NCBI RefSeq assembly: GCF_000340215.1
Contig: NW_006921535.1
Location: forward strand, 248,001 to 312,000
Direction of reading: 5' to 3'
Length of the DNA: 64,000 nucleotides
From: Pseudocercospora fijiensis CIRAD86
Lineage: Eukaryota > Ascomycota > Dothideomycetes > Mycosphaerellales > Mycosphaerellaceae
Of this stretch, positions 45,593 to 56,779 are shown one piece after another. How positions within the stretch are numbered: the stretch's first letter is position 1; each line of letters opens with the position of its first letter. Under the pieces are notes generated by a model. It did not search any database. It saw nothing but the letters and a program-made list of their open reading frames with translations, and was not told the origin of the DNA. The position numbers were made by a program, and so were the translations under genes.

Positions 45593-47690
45593 ATAAAAAA
45601 AATAGCTAGTATAGGACTCGAACCTACGACCTCTTAACCCCTATCGATCTTATAACTCCTTTAAGATATATGCCTTTATATAGTAGGGACTATATTAAGT
45701 AGTATAGCCGGGAGAAATAGAATTCTTAATAGTTAAGAATTAAGTTAGAGCTAATACTAGCTAATACCTACTAATACTAAATTCGAAGGTCGTCGATTTA
45801 TATAAAAGTTTTACGTTCTATAGAACCGACCCGCGCGGTTCTAATAGTATAATTTTTATTAAAATCGGATTAGTATTTATCGAGATATATATAGGATACT
45901 CCGTATTCTATAGCTATCTAGTCTAGGGGCGCCCTAATATAATAGCCTATAGGGTACTAAGTATTAGCCTAATCGGGGGGGGGGGGGGCGATAGTAAGGC
46001 TCTAGGGCGTCTAGTAGGTATATCGACTTTTTTTTTATACTAGATATATAATTTTCGCTAAGTCTACGAGTTAGTTTCGAGGAGGAGGAGTACTTTATAT
46101 ATTAATCTACTATATATAGTTTTATGCTTAGACGGCGTCTAGGATAGGAGGTAGTAGTACTACTATATCGGAGTTAGGTTTTAACTTTCGAGGAGGAGCA
46201 CTTTATATATTAATCTACTATATATAGTTTTATACTTAGACGGCGTTTAGAATAGACTGTAACTACTAAGAGGAAATTCTATTATCGAGTTCCTATCTAA
46301 GTAACTTAACAGGTTGCTAGACTATTATACTAACTCGCGCGGCTCTAATTCTATAATTTAAGTAAACGTATATATTTCTTTAATTTTCGAATATATCTAG
46401 GTTATATAACGGACTAAGTTGTCCGGTAATAACGGTATAGTTTCTACTAATATTAGCCTAATCTATCCTAATACTCTTATAATATATTGTATACTAGCAT
46501 TATAAATATATACCTATAACTAGTATATTTACTTTCTATATATACGTTTATATATACTCTTTACTATATATACTATCTTATTATATATATATATATATAG
46601 ACTTCGAAAAAAACCCCTTTCCTAAAAAGTAAAAAAAAGGGATCGTAAAATATTTAAAAATTAATACCTTGAACTGTGCTATTATTATAGCGAGGTCCAA
46701 AGTATTAAATAGTCTGCCGCCGGAGGATTACAACGCTACATAGTAGCCGGACACCCCTACTCCCGAAAATTTCAGGCCCTCAATAAAGTATATAAGGACA
46801 CTCGTTAAACAGCAAACCAATTCAAATGATTGGATGCCGGGTTGTAATTTAAGTTCGTATATAGAGTGTACACCGTACCTAGGAAATCCGGGGTAGCCTA
46901 GGTTAGGGAGGTACTTACCGCCGGCTTTTTTTAAGCAACGCTAAGCCGAAAATTTTCGAACGTAGATAACCTCTGCGCTGCTACTCTTGGAACGCGCCCG
47001 CGGTCTATAATACTTCCTAGTACGACGAACTCTACATTATTTGATACCTACTAGCGTCCGCCCTGCGAGAGAGATAGTTAGTAAGAAATGTGAATATAAT
47101 TTCTTCTAAATTTATCGTCTAGATTGTCGCAGCTAGCACGTGGCGCACCTGCCCACATGTGAGTCTTAGCGCTTTACAAATTCGCCTTAACTTCGCCTCG
47201 AGCTATTACCTTTTCTATTCTAATACAGTACCCGCAGCTATATAATATAATACTGCTACTTTAATAAGTAATGTCGCGCCTACTAGTTTTAGCTTTCTGC
47301 TTTAGTACCGGTGCTTAATATCTACTTCGTTCTATATCTAGCTACGGAAACGGTCGTATAGTGTCTATCTCTATAGTTGTTCTATATAGTTAGATATAAT
47401 CGAAAGGTCTGCTATATCGTACTCGAGGGACACTCTACTCTCTAGGCGTAACTCTTCGACTGTCTTTTAATATAGAATTTTTAGAAGGTAGAGTTAGGAC
47501 TACCTCCTTCTTAGGCTCTTTTTATAGACTTTATTCTACCTTCTACCTTTATATATATAGAAGAAGTCTTTATTAAGCTTAGTATAGGTTCTGCTTCTAT
47601 AGTAGCTAGAATTTTCGGCTATTATTACGGGCGCGAAGTTAATATAGTTGCAAAATTTTATTTATATATCGAACGCTTTGAGATGTCCGT
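45593..47690. mobile_element. RIP-mutated AT-rich block of unknown element type
   Basis: CpA/TpG are scarce and TpA abundant through most of it; a G-rich run sits at about 45976-45989. A tRNA T-arm/B-box-like sequence (GGTTCGAGTCC on the minus strand) lies at about 45613-45623. A less mutated segment at about 46670-46900 keeps ordinary CA/TG content and reads protein-like on the plus strand (PENFRPSIKYIRTLVKQQTN). No transposase, reverse transcriptase or other known domain was recognised. Called mobile only because RIP acts on repeated DNA. Confidence 0.45.
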
Positions 47691-48014
47691 GCTGAGTGAA
47701 ATCCCTGCCAAGACTGAGGCCCTTGCTCCTTGTCATCGGCTCCTCCCTACACTACAACACAGCTGAGTCACTTTGAGCCATGTCTCCATCAATGGACACC
47801 GCAGACTTCATCGCGCCTACACAGCTAAGCGATGTCTATCATTATCTTCAAAGGGCAGCTCAGCGTTGACAACGTACCAGGCTAGCGGCCAAAGACCAGC
47901 TCTTCCTTTCAGCTCTTGTGTAACAGCCATCCGCATATAATTGGCATGCGCCCGACGATAAGGACAAGTCGATCCTGTACTTCTTCTTCTTCTTCTTCTT
48001 GGCCTCACCACAGA
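47691..48014. other. Promoter of SDR gene
   Basis: Normal base composition returns at about 47690. A (CTT)n run (about 47981-47999) lies just upstream of the SDR ATG. Confidence 0.6.
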
Positions 48015-48944
48015 ATGTCCGAACAAATCCAACAAAACTCCTTTCCCGACTGGGGACACAAAGGCCTCAGCACCGTCACAAAAACCTCTCATTCCCACCC
48101 CAACGCCACCCTCGATGCCACCAAAGTAAACCTCAAATCCCCGTTCATCGTCTGCGTAGTCGGAGCTTCAAGAGGGATTGGAGCCGGAATCGCCACATCC
48201 TATGCCAAAGCCGGATGCTCAGGTTTGATTTTAGCCTCGAGAAGAATCTCGGGACTGGAAGAGACAGCTGCAGCATGTAAAGCCATCAACCCAGAGCTCG
48301 AAATCGAGATTTTCGGCTGCGACATCACGGATGCCGAAGCGGTGTCCTCACTAGCGGAAAAAGTGAAGGAGAAGTTCGGAAGGCTGGATGTCGTGGCTGT
48401 GAATTCGGGGTATAGTGGACCGGTGGTTCTGAAAATCACGGAGACGGATCCGGCGACTTTCGCAGGAGTGACGAATGTCAATTACGTGGGCACGTTCCAT
48501 TGTGCGAAGTATCTGATTCCGATTCTACTGAGTACTCGGGATGGAGGGAAAGCTTTCATCGGCGTTTCGAGCTTTGCTGCGTTTCTTGTTCGAGGTCCTA
48601 TCGCTAATACGCAGTACTGTGTTTCGAAGACTGCGCAGCTTAAACTTCTCGAGCATGTTCATGAGCAGTATCATGAGGAGGGATTATCGTGCTATGCGGT
48701 ACACCCCGGCGCTGTGCTGACGGAATCGGCAGAGGAGACGGCTCCGGATGTCTTCAGGCCTTACTTGATAGATTCACCAGAGCTGTGTGGCGCGATGTGT
48801 GTCTGGTTGACGAAGAATGGGCAGGAGAAGGCATGGTTGAGTGGCAGATTGATTAGTGCGAAATATGATGCAGATGAACTTGAGGCGAGGAAGGATGAGA
48901 TTGTGGCAAAAGACGCATTGAAGACGAGATTGACGTTGCCATGA
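48015..48944 (+). CDS. Short-chain dehydrogenase/reductase (SDR)
   Basis: NAD(P)-dependent oxidoreductase, 309 codons, intronless. The start at 48015 is chosen because upstream frame sequence is Ser/His-rich leader overlapping the (CTT)n run. Rossmann motif VVGASRGIGAGIA (about 48-60) corresponds to TGxxxGIG. DVVAVNSGYSG stands for the NNAG block. The catalytic set is Ser in IGVSSFAAF and YCVSK (Tyr-x3-Lys). The segment YAVHPGAVLTE follows as usual. It is a classical SDR; the substrate cannot be read from sequence. It is the first gene of the island between two RIP blocks and appears intact. Confidence 0.9.
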   Translation: MSEQIQQNSFPDWGHKGLSTVTKTSHSHPNATLDATKVNLKSPFIVCVVGASRGIGAGIATSYAKAGCSGLILASRRISGLEETAAACKAINPELEIEIFGCDITDAEAVSSLAEKVKEKFGRLDVVAVNSGYSGPVVLKITETDPATFAGVTNVNYVGTFHCAKYLIPILLSTRDGGKAFIGVSSFAAFLVRGPIANTQYCVSKTAQLKLLEHVHEQYHEEGLSCYAVHPGAVLTESAEETAPDVFRPYLIDSPELCGAMCVWLTKNGQEKAWLSGRLISAKYDADELEARKDEIVAKDALKTRLTLP

Positions 48945-49656
48945 TGCAGTAGGCCATCTCCCTGGGTTCTTGAGGAACACAATTAATTGCAGTGCTGCAG
49001 AGGAGCGCTACGAAAGGATTTCTGATGACGGATTCGACATGCGTCTCGACCTCGCGCGTCGTTTCAGCTGTCAAAGATCTGACTCCTAAAACTTTTGTCG
49101 TCGTCGTCTTGCTCAATTCGATCACTGCTCCAGTCGCTCGCCACTGTGTTCGGTCTTGAGCTTCCGGTCAAACCATGTCTCATCTGCCGTATCGTCCACA
49201 GCCTCTCGCTCGCTTCGAAAGCCTTCCTCAAACACGCCGAACAAGGTCGCGCCAGAGCAGCGAAAGCATACACCGGACTGCCATTCCCGCGATATCCAAG
49301 TCCATCGTCCCAGCCCAGAGGTTCCATTCTTCCATTCTCGATTTCGTCGACAAGTAAGCTGGGTAAGATGGGATGCACAAAACTTGCATTACAGCAGCGC
49401 GTGAAAACGATTCGAATGTGAAGCCAGTCAGAGTCGGGGAAGACAGGCAGGTGCTGGTCGGTAGGAGCGAATCTGTTCATCGAAATTTGGCGTCTGTACA
49501 AATCTGAGTTTCCGAGACAGACTTTCTGAACATTAAGAGGTGACCGTCATCAGACATGTCTCAGATGCCATCTTGATTGCGCGCGATGCTGTAGAGATCT
49601 CGCGACTTCGGCCAGCCTCGATCATAGGCAGCACAAACATCTGTTTCGGGAGGCGT
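48945..49656. other. Intergenic between convergent SDR and NOP13
   Basis: About 700 bp. Open frames exist on both strands (e.g. 49064-49501 minus) without recognisable features. No gene called. Confidence 0.45.
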
Positions 49657-50964
49657 TCAGTCGAAGGTGATTTTCTTGCCCTGGCCTTCCACGATAGCTC
49701 CCACATTCCGTGGTGCGTTGGCTAAAGCCTTGCCTGGGGCTGTATTTCGAGCATCGCGCTTAAACTCCTGCTGCTTGCGTCTTGCGTCCTGGCGTTCATC
49801 TTTACTAAGCTTCTTCATCTTTGGATCTCGCTTCTTCGGTGCATCTCTGGCGGCTGCGGCATCAGCAGCAAGAGCTTCGAGACTCACGCCGCCGTCCTCG
49901 TCGGCTCCAGTAATGGCGTCGCTCTCAGCATTGGTCTGACTCTTGCCAGGTGCTCCTTTGCCGAATCGCTTGTTGTACCGAGTTTCCTTGTCCTCCGCGA
50001 ACTCGCATCTCAACAGACGTCCACGAACCTTGTTGATAAACCACTTCCTCGGCTTGTGCGCCTTTCTCTTAGACCTCACCTTCTTCTTGCTATCTCCCTT
50101 CTCGTCCTCATCTTCACTCTTCACCTCATTCTCACTCTCTTCTGGCTCATCAGGTTGTCCTTCTGACTTCTTCCACACGAATCCTCTGACAGCATTCGCC
50201 GATGCTTCGAGGTCTGCAAACGTCACCCAGCCAAAGCCTTTGCACTTACCAGTATCCTCAAATGTTGCCAAGAAGACATCTTCGACCTGTCCAGCCTGTG
50301 CAAAATGCTCTGCCAACTCATCTCTGGTCATGTCAAAGCCTAGATTGCCAACGAAAACGCGCTTACTAGCCGGCTTTTTGCTCACGACTCCATTCTCGGC
50401 AGCATCTTTATCCGCCTTCGTCTTCTCTGGCCTACCTTCAAAGCTCTTCGCATTCTTAATCAAGACCTTGCGACCATCGACTAGGTTCTCACTCAGCGTG
50501 AGAGCGATGTTCAGCACGACCTCGCTGTTGAAGTCGATGTATGCGAAACCTTTGTTTTGTTGTTTATCGTTCATGGGAAGATGTACGCGCGTGATTGAGC
50601 TTTCGTCGATGCCGCCGCGGTCAAGAAGAAATTTGCGCAATGCATCCTTGGTCGTCTTGAATGACAGGTTTCCAATCCAGATGCCGTAGTCAGATCGCTT
50701 TGATGTTTCTTCCCCCTGCTTCGCAACAGGCGCTACACTGACTTGCGCCTTGCGTGCGGGATGCACATCGTCAACTGCTGCTCCTGTCTCCTCCGGCTGA
50801 GCTATTTCGGCTTTGGGTGTCTTGGTTTTCGATTTCTTCTCTTTTCGCTTGGCTTTCTTCGACGGCGGTTCAGGGAGGTTTACGTCGATCTCGAGTTCCT
50901 CTTCATGGGCGGGCTCGTCACGTTTACGCTTCTTCTCGGCCTTGGGCTCTGGCGAGGATGACAT
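49657..50964 (-). CDS. NOP13: Nucleolar RNA-binding protein with two RRMs, Nop13-like
   Basis: 435 codons from the ATG at 50964. The Lys/Glu-rich N-terminus has nuclear-localisation-like blocks (KKRKRDEP, SKKAKRKEKKSKTK). RRM1 starts at about residue 93: RNP2 IWIGNLSF, RNP1 NKGFAYIDF. RRM2 starts at about 205: RNP2 VFVGNLGF, RNP1 CKGFGWVTF, with a Ser/Glu/Asp insertion in its C-terminal part. The tail is basic with KKLSKDERQDARRKQQEFKR. The domain order and charged ends fit fungal Nop13, a pre-ribosome-associated protein. Other nucleolar two-RRM proteins are possible. Intronless. Confidence 0.75.
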   Translation of the reverse strand: MSSSPEPKAEKKRKRDEPAHEEELEIDVNLPEPPSKKAKRKEKKSKTKTPKAEIAQPEETGAAVDDVHPARKAQVSVAPVAKQGEETSKRSDYGIWIGNLSFKTTKDALRKFLLDRGGIDESSITRVHLPMNDKQQNKGFAYIDFNSEVVLNIALTLSENLVDGRKVLIKNAKSFEGRPEKTKADKDAAENGVVSKKPASKRVFVGNLGFDMTRDELAEHFAQAGQVEDVFLATFEDTGKCKGFGWVTFADLEASANAVRGFVWKKSEGQPDEPEESENEVKSEDEDEKGDSKKKVRSKRKAHKPRKWFINKVRGRLLRCEFAEDKETRYNKRFGKGAPGKSQTNAESDAITGADEDGGVSLEALAADAAAARDAPKKRDPKMKKLSKDERQDARRKQQEFKRDARNTAPGKALANAPRNVGAIVEGQGKKITFD

Positions 50965-51348
50965 TGTGTCTTGCAACATGCGCTGCACTCTATGAAGTGG
51001 ATGAGGATTCACATGAAATTTGCTTCGGGCCTGGAGAAAAAGTGCTTACATAAGTTGTCGACCTTAAAGCTTAAGTTTAGTGCGGACAGGGATCACCAGC
51101 TGCTGACTGAGCACAGAATCGATGGGACGCCCATCTTGCTATCAATCACATTGGCAGACGATTGTGCTGCCCTTTGCCATCGAAATTTTGTTGCAGTTGC
51201 TTTTGAATGTTCCAATTCTTGCTGCAGCAAATCGTCTTCTGCTCGCCGCTCTGCTCTACTCTCCTTCTTACTTGAGAGCTGTTAGTTGCTGTGCACTTTG
51301 CTTTGAACAATTCGATACCATTTCATTTACTAATCACGACATCTCGCA
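50965..51348. promoter_or_regulatory. Divergent promoter between NOP13 and the P450 gene
   Basis: 384 bp shared by two divergently transcribed genes. It contains the dyad-like CTTAAAGCTTAAG (about 51062-51074), reminiscent of the one at 4633-4648. Confidence 0.4.
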
Positions 51349-53002
51349 ATGCTGGAGATTCTAGTTGCCGCGACTGCACTGCTGATTGCAGCTTACAGCA
51401 TCATCCTCGAACCTCTTTCCCTCAATCCTCTCTCCAAAATCCCAGGTCCAAAGCTCTACGCAATCACGAAATGGCGACTAGCTTGGGAAGACTGGCAAGC
51501 TCGGAGAACAAGAACGATCCACGCTCTCCACCAGAAACATGGCCCTGTAGTCAGGACTGGGCCTAATGAAGTGCATTTCAACTCGCTCACAGCACTGCGA
51601 ACCATCTACGGGCCAGGCAGTGGATTTGGTCGAGCGAGTTTTTATCGCATGTTCGATGTGTATGGCAAGCAGAATCTGTTCAGCTTTCATTCGGCCAAGG
51701 ATCATGGCGAGAGGAAGAAGTTGCTTGCCAATGCGTACAGCAAATCGAGTGTCATCCGAGGACATGTGGCTGAGATGGTCTCGGAGAAGATTCAGGACTA
51801 TATTCATTTGTTGGAAACCCAAGAGAATGTAGGATGACCAAGCGAGATCTTCACGAGCTTGCATTACTACTCGCTCGATTCGATCACCCACTTCCTGTAT
51901 GGTACTCATGGGGCAACTCAAGCACTGAAGGGCGACCCGGCATCTCGATCATTAATGACCGACATTCTTGATGGACCAGGACGAATGAGATTGACATGGT
52001 TCGCAGTACATCTGCCGGCCTTCACTAAATGGCTTTACTCTCGCGTTGGTGCGGTAGAGCGCCTCGTAAGACTGTTCCTGCCCATGCAAAAGCCATTAAC
52101 ATACACCGGGATTCGAGCACATGCGCTTAAGGCAATGCATATGTACACAGCAGCGGCCGCGGCAGATAAAATCGACGACACAGCAAAGAACACAATCATA
52201 GGCCGTCTGTATCAATCGAACGCGAAGCTCAGCGATCTCGAAATCGCATCTGAGTGCGCCGACCACTTTTTGGCTGGAATCGATACCACAAGCGACACGC
52301 TCATGTTCTTGATTTGGGCGCTCTCAAGACCTGGCAATGAAGGCATTCAGCAGAAAATCATAGATGAAGCGAGATCAGTTCCGGAATCCGATCTCGACCA
52401 ATACGGAGCTCCCACGGTCGAGGCTGCGGATAAGTTACGGTATCTCGACGCAGTGATCAAAGAGACATTGCGTCTTTACGCACCTCTGCCTGCTTCTGAG
52501 CCACGATGTGCTGATATCGAGATGATTATTGATGGCTACACAATCCCTGCTTGGACGACAGTGTGCATGTCTCCCTACAGTCTGCATCGTAATGAAGAAG
52601 TGTTTCCAGAGCCATTAAAGTGGAGTCCAGACCGCTGGCATGGCGACACTGAGCACGTGTCGATGATGAAGAAATGGTGGTGGGCTTTCTCATCGGGAGG
52701 TAGGATATGTATTGGAAGCAAGTGAGTTAAGCGTGTGAGGTTCTTTCGGCGCGCAACAGATCTGACAATTTGAACAGCTTAGCATTGGCAGAAATGGCTC
52801 TCGTGCCGGCGATCTACAGGAGGTATCGCACGAAGATCAAGAGTGGCGAAGAGAAGGCGTCGCCTGGGATTACTTCTCGCGTTGAGGTATTGTGGGATGA
52901 GACTTTCGCTGAAATGAAGGTGAGCATTCTCTTTCGTGGTTGTGTCTAGCAGCTGACGTGTGCAAGGAGCATACGTGCCGGATAGACTTCATCAAGCAGT
53001 GA
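51349..53002 (+). pseudogene. Cytochrome P450 monooxygenase with one in-frame stop
   Basis: ER-bound haem monooxygenase of the fungal secondary-metabolism type. It has an N-terminal anchor (LVAATALLIAAYSIIL) and the proline hinge KIPGPKLYAITKW. The I-helix is LAGIDTTSDT, the K-helix ETLRLY and the meander SPDRW. The haem loop FSSGGRICIGSN-LALAEM is split by a 56-bp intron (52722-52777). A second intron (52920-52966, 47 bp) leads to the last exon, ending at TGA 53000-53002. All parts are present in about 516 codons. A TGA at 51835-51837 sits between LLETQENVG and PSEIFTS, in the middle of the coding region, and no credible intron removes it. A CGA-to-TGA or TGG-to-TGA transition would explain it. 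Recently disabled, or a sequencing error. Confidence 0.82.
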
Positions 53003-53146
53003 GGCGCCCATCCTGTATCTGATCACGTTCACTACATGGACATCTGCGCTGAGTTGCTGAAGACGTCCCACACGAATTTTGTCTCGTTTTCCCAATGCTC
53101 CTTGAAGCACTTGGCACCATCCATATCGGCCATATCATCGTGAAGA

Positions 53147-53735
53147 TCAAACGCCTTGCTCGGATTGACCTGGATTGCTCGTCCTGCGTACAAAGTTAGC
53201 AAATGTTGTGGTCATTCGAGATGTCTTCCAACCTCGAATCTCCCGATCACAGCAGAAGCGAAGCAGACAGTCGACGCATTGAGAGATCTCTACCATCTTG
53301 ATACCTGCTGCATCGAAGATAGGCTGAGTACCAGCGGTCATCGGACTGCGCACAATATGTGGTGCCAGCAGATTTGTTCTGCACGAAGTTTTGAATTGGT
53401 CGGTTTCGCGAAGACTCTTCCAAAGACCACGAGCGCCCACTGTCGGAGGAATTGTTCAGCAAAGCAGACCGTCGGTCAAGCAATGTCTGGAGTCTTACTC
53501 TTGGACGCAGAATACCCCACAAAACCTGGCATAGGGCAATATGCAATGTTCGTCGCAACGACGATGAAGACTTTGTCCTGTTCAGGTGCTGGTGGTCCTT
53601 GCAGATTCCAGTAGTACGCGGCAAGAGTTGCTGTGTAGAGCAACCCGGTCAGATTAACATTGATCATATCAACATATGGCTTTGGCGGCATTGGGTCTCC
53701 CGAGCTATTAGAAATCATCTATAAGAGGCATTGTC
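53147..53735 (-). pseudogene. SDR fragment cut by the RIP-block boundary
   Basis: On the minus strand from about 53718: VDMINVNLTGLLYTATLAAYYW, then PMPGFVGYSASKS with the Tyr-x3-Lys pair of short-chain dehydrogenases. In another frame from about 53440 come GARGLWKSLRETDQF and TNLLAPHIVRSPMT, the following SDR blocks. The coenzyme-binding N-terminus (TGxxxGIG) is absent because similarity ends where the RIP-mutated block begins (about 53735). One frameshift lies between the two parts. The pattern resembles 15-hydroxyprostaglandin-dehydrogenase-like fungal SDRs. Clearly non-functional. It may have been truncated by insertion of the neighbouring element. Confidence 0.75.
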
Positions 53736-56678
53736 TATCGTAGCCTAACGCTGCGACTTATTTGATTGTTACGTCGTTAACTCCCTACTAAAGCTCCTCG
53801 TTATTCTTATCTCCGACGAAGCCCGCACCGCCCTTATCCGAATCGTCGAGTATAATAGAATCTTCCTCTATAGCCTTCTTTATTCGTATCTTATCAACCT
53901 TCGCACCGAAGGATCTTAGAGCTATATTGCCTAGCTCTTCTTTATCTAGCATCTAATACTCGATCTATACCCTATAGGAGTAGTATCGAACTATTCTTAC
54001 TTTACGCTTCTAGCCTACCCGATTCTCCCTCGTCTTCGCCTATTTACTCGCTACTAGGTTCTAGTTAAGGTCGGCTATAAGCAACAAGTTCGCTTCGACT
54101 ATATTATAGCTACGCTTAGCTATGCTTATAAAGTAGACGAGAATGTCTACGCCCGACGTCTAGGACCAATTGAACTCTGCGATTAGTTATAATCGCTAGC
54201 TAGCGTCCTTCGGTACCCTTAAGTTAAATAGCTACGACTTTAGACTAGCCTTCTTATACGCCTAGATAGAAGTGTTAGTATATTGCTTTAGCTCTTATTT
54301 ACGAAGGTAGAGCTTACTAGATTAATAGTATAAGCTACTACGTTAGAATAGCTTATTACTACGGCCTTACGGCCTTTATTATCTTTAACGGTGTTAGCCG
54401 TCTGCTTCTTAAGCTCCGCGATAATGTCCTTAATACGTAGGCTTTCTATAAGCTCGTTAAGGAAGTAAGTATATAGGTCTATATCGGGCTTAAAAAGCTA
54501 GCCGAAAGACTTAATCTCCTTTATAGTAAATTCTATTTCCTACTCCTTAGTAGATACCGGCGCGTAGCCTTTACGCTCTAGATCATTGTTCCTTGCCTTA
54601 ATAAACTTGTTAAGGGCCTTACTATAGTTCTTCCGTACCTAGTCGGTTATTCGAGTCGGTAAGGTAAGGCCGCGCTTATCTTTAGATAGTAGAGGCGATA
54701 GGGTAGTTCGAATTCGTGTCTTATAAGAGCCGAGGAAAAACTACCTCTACGCAACCGCCTTAGCGTTAATCTTTCCTAAACGGATCTTCTAGTTAATGCT
54801 CCGCTTTAGCTCTTCTACCTAATTATTCAATTCGTTAATTATATCCTAAGGCAGCTTAATATTCTTTAGCTCCTTATCTGTATTATCTAATAGTCGCATC
54901 TTCTGTTCGGGCTTTATTACGTTAAACGGCTAGACCGATTTGTATATCCGTAGTATAAGAAAGTGCCTTAATACTAGTATAAGTAAGTTAGCTATTAGGA
55001 TTTTAGGCTCCTTAATAGAACCCTTTTTCTAATGCTCTCCGCCTAAAGCTTTCTCGTAGCGATTGATTATCCTCTTAAAGCCCTCGCCTAGAGGCTTACT
55101 TCTAAACTCGTTCTATGCTTTAAAGTCCTTCTAGTAGTTAGGGTCGGATCGCCCTCTATTATTACGGCGAGCTAAGGCGTCGAAGACTCTAAACTATTTA
55201 ATTATCGGCTTCTACGTTCTAGCGATTAGGGTACCTATTACGAAATACACCGTATATTTCGTATTATAGTTTACGCTTAGCTTGCGAAGCGTACTTATAC
55301 TGTTCGTATGTATTCTATACTCCTCGTTAGCCTCGTCTACTACGATAGCTCTAACTAGCAGAGTGTTATAGGCCGCGGTTTTAAAATTAGTCGAGCTATT
55401 TGCGTAAGGCCTGCCCTCTTAGGTCCTCCTAAACTATACGGTCGAGATAGAGAAATTCCAGTTCTCGTAGAATACGTAGAAACGACCCTTTAGTACGAAT
55501 ACGAGCTTCTTATATAGACCGAGGGGCGCCTTAGTAATAATTGGATTTTGCGTAGAGTCCGGATAGTTAACTCCCTTCCGGTACTTGTCTACTTTAGGAG
55601 TCGCAACGCGATTAGGCGCAAAGTGCATTACGTCTCCCCTTTTAAAGAGCTTAATACTATCTATTTCCTCTTTCGTATTATCTATATTAGGCGGGTTAAA
55701 GTTGTATAGTTCAATGCCTAGCTCCTTAAAGTCCGTATAAGCTAGGAATTTCTTTATAGTATCGGGTTTTAAACCGGCAGTTAGGCACAGAATTATAATG
55801 CCCTTACGAAGCCTGAAACTACGCTATAGGTCGCGCTGCTTATATCTATAGGGGACAGAAAACTTATTCGTAGATAGGTATTTCGAATTTTCCGTATCCC
55901 GTAGAAGGTGTTTCTCTAAATTATCTCTGTTTTTAGCGTAGTCTTTAAGTATATCGGTAATCTGCTTATAAAAAACGAAGATTAAAAGTTGCTTTATAGT
56001 TTTGCCGAGACCTATAATGTCGCCTAAGATTCCTCCGGCTTCTCGAGTATACTACGGTCGGCAGAATATAAGCTAAGCAGCTCCGAATACTTAGTAGGCG
56101 TATAGCTTTATCTTAAAGCCCGGTAGGGCGATAGGTGTTTCGGGATCTACGAAAAGTTTAGGCGATAGACGCAGATAGAGGCAGATGCGTTTAACGTGCT
56201 CGTACGTTATCTGCTCTAGCTCGGTAGTATAACTCTAGTTAAGATCCCCTACCTAGGTTTGCTTAATACGGTCGAGGAGCTCTTTATAGGTCTAACTTAG
56301 AATATAAGGGGTCGCCTCTGTCTGCTCCTCTAGGTCGTCCGGCTTCGGAGTATACGTATCTATATTAACTATAGGCTAAGCGCGTCTAGCAGTCCTGCTA
56401 TTCCTTATAGGCTCCGAGTTAGTATTAGAGTCGAGCGGCCTAGTACGAGTATAAAGATCTCGTATACGTTTACTAGCATCTAACCCTCTTCCGTTTCTCG
56501 TTAGACTATTATTAAGACCTTTACTCGATCTATATAGTTATATCGATATATTATCTATAGAACGCTAAGAACCTAAAGGATATAGATAACTTTCTCGGGG
56601 AGTAACGATCCTAGGTAAAGCTCCCGGCGCGGTAGTGTCTGCAGTCGACTCTTAACTATTTTCCTTAAGTCTAGAACC

Positions 56679-56779
56679 TTAAGCATTCTCTTAAGCATTC
56701 TCTTAAGGATTCTCTTAAGGATTCTCTTAAGGATTCTCTTAAGCATTCTCTTAAGTATTCTCTTAAGCATTCTCTTAAG
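56679..56779 (-). repeat. 12-bp tandem repeat (about 8 copies)
   Basis: Unit TTAAGSATTCTC on the plus strand. On the minus strand in the giant-ORF frame each unit reads Glu-Asn-(Pro/Ala/Thr)-stop, where TAA is explained by CAA (Gln) before RIP. Confidence 0.9.

Noticed and set aside
56573..56770. Lys/Leu/Arg repeat protein (RILK repeats) on the minus strand
   Set aside because: It is the wrong frame of the 12-bp array; the frame shared with the helicase relic reads Glu-Asn-x-stop and fits former Gln codons.
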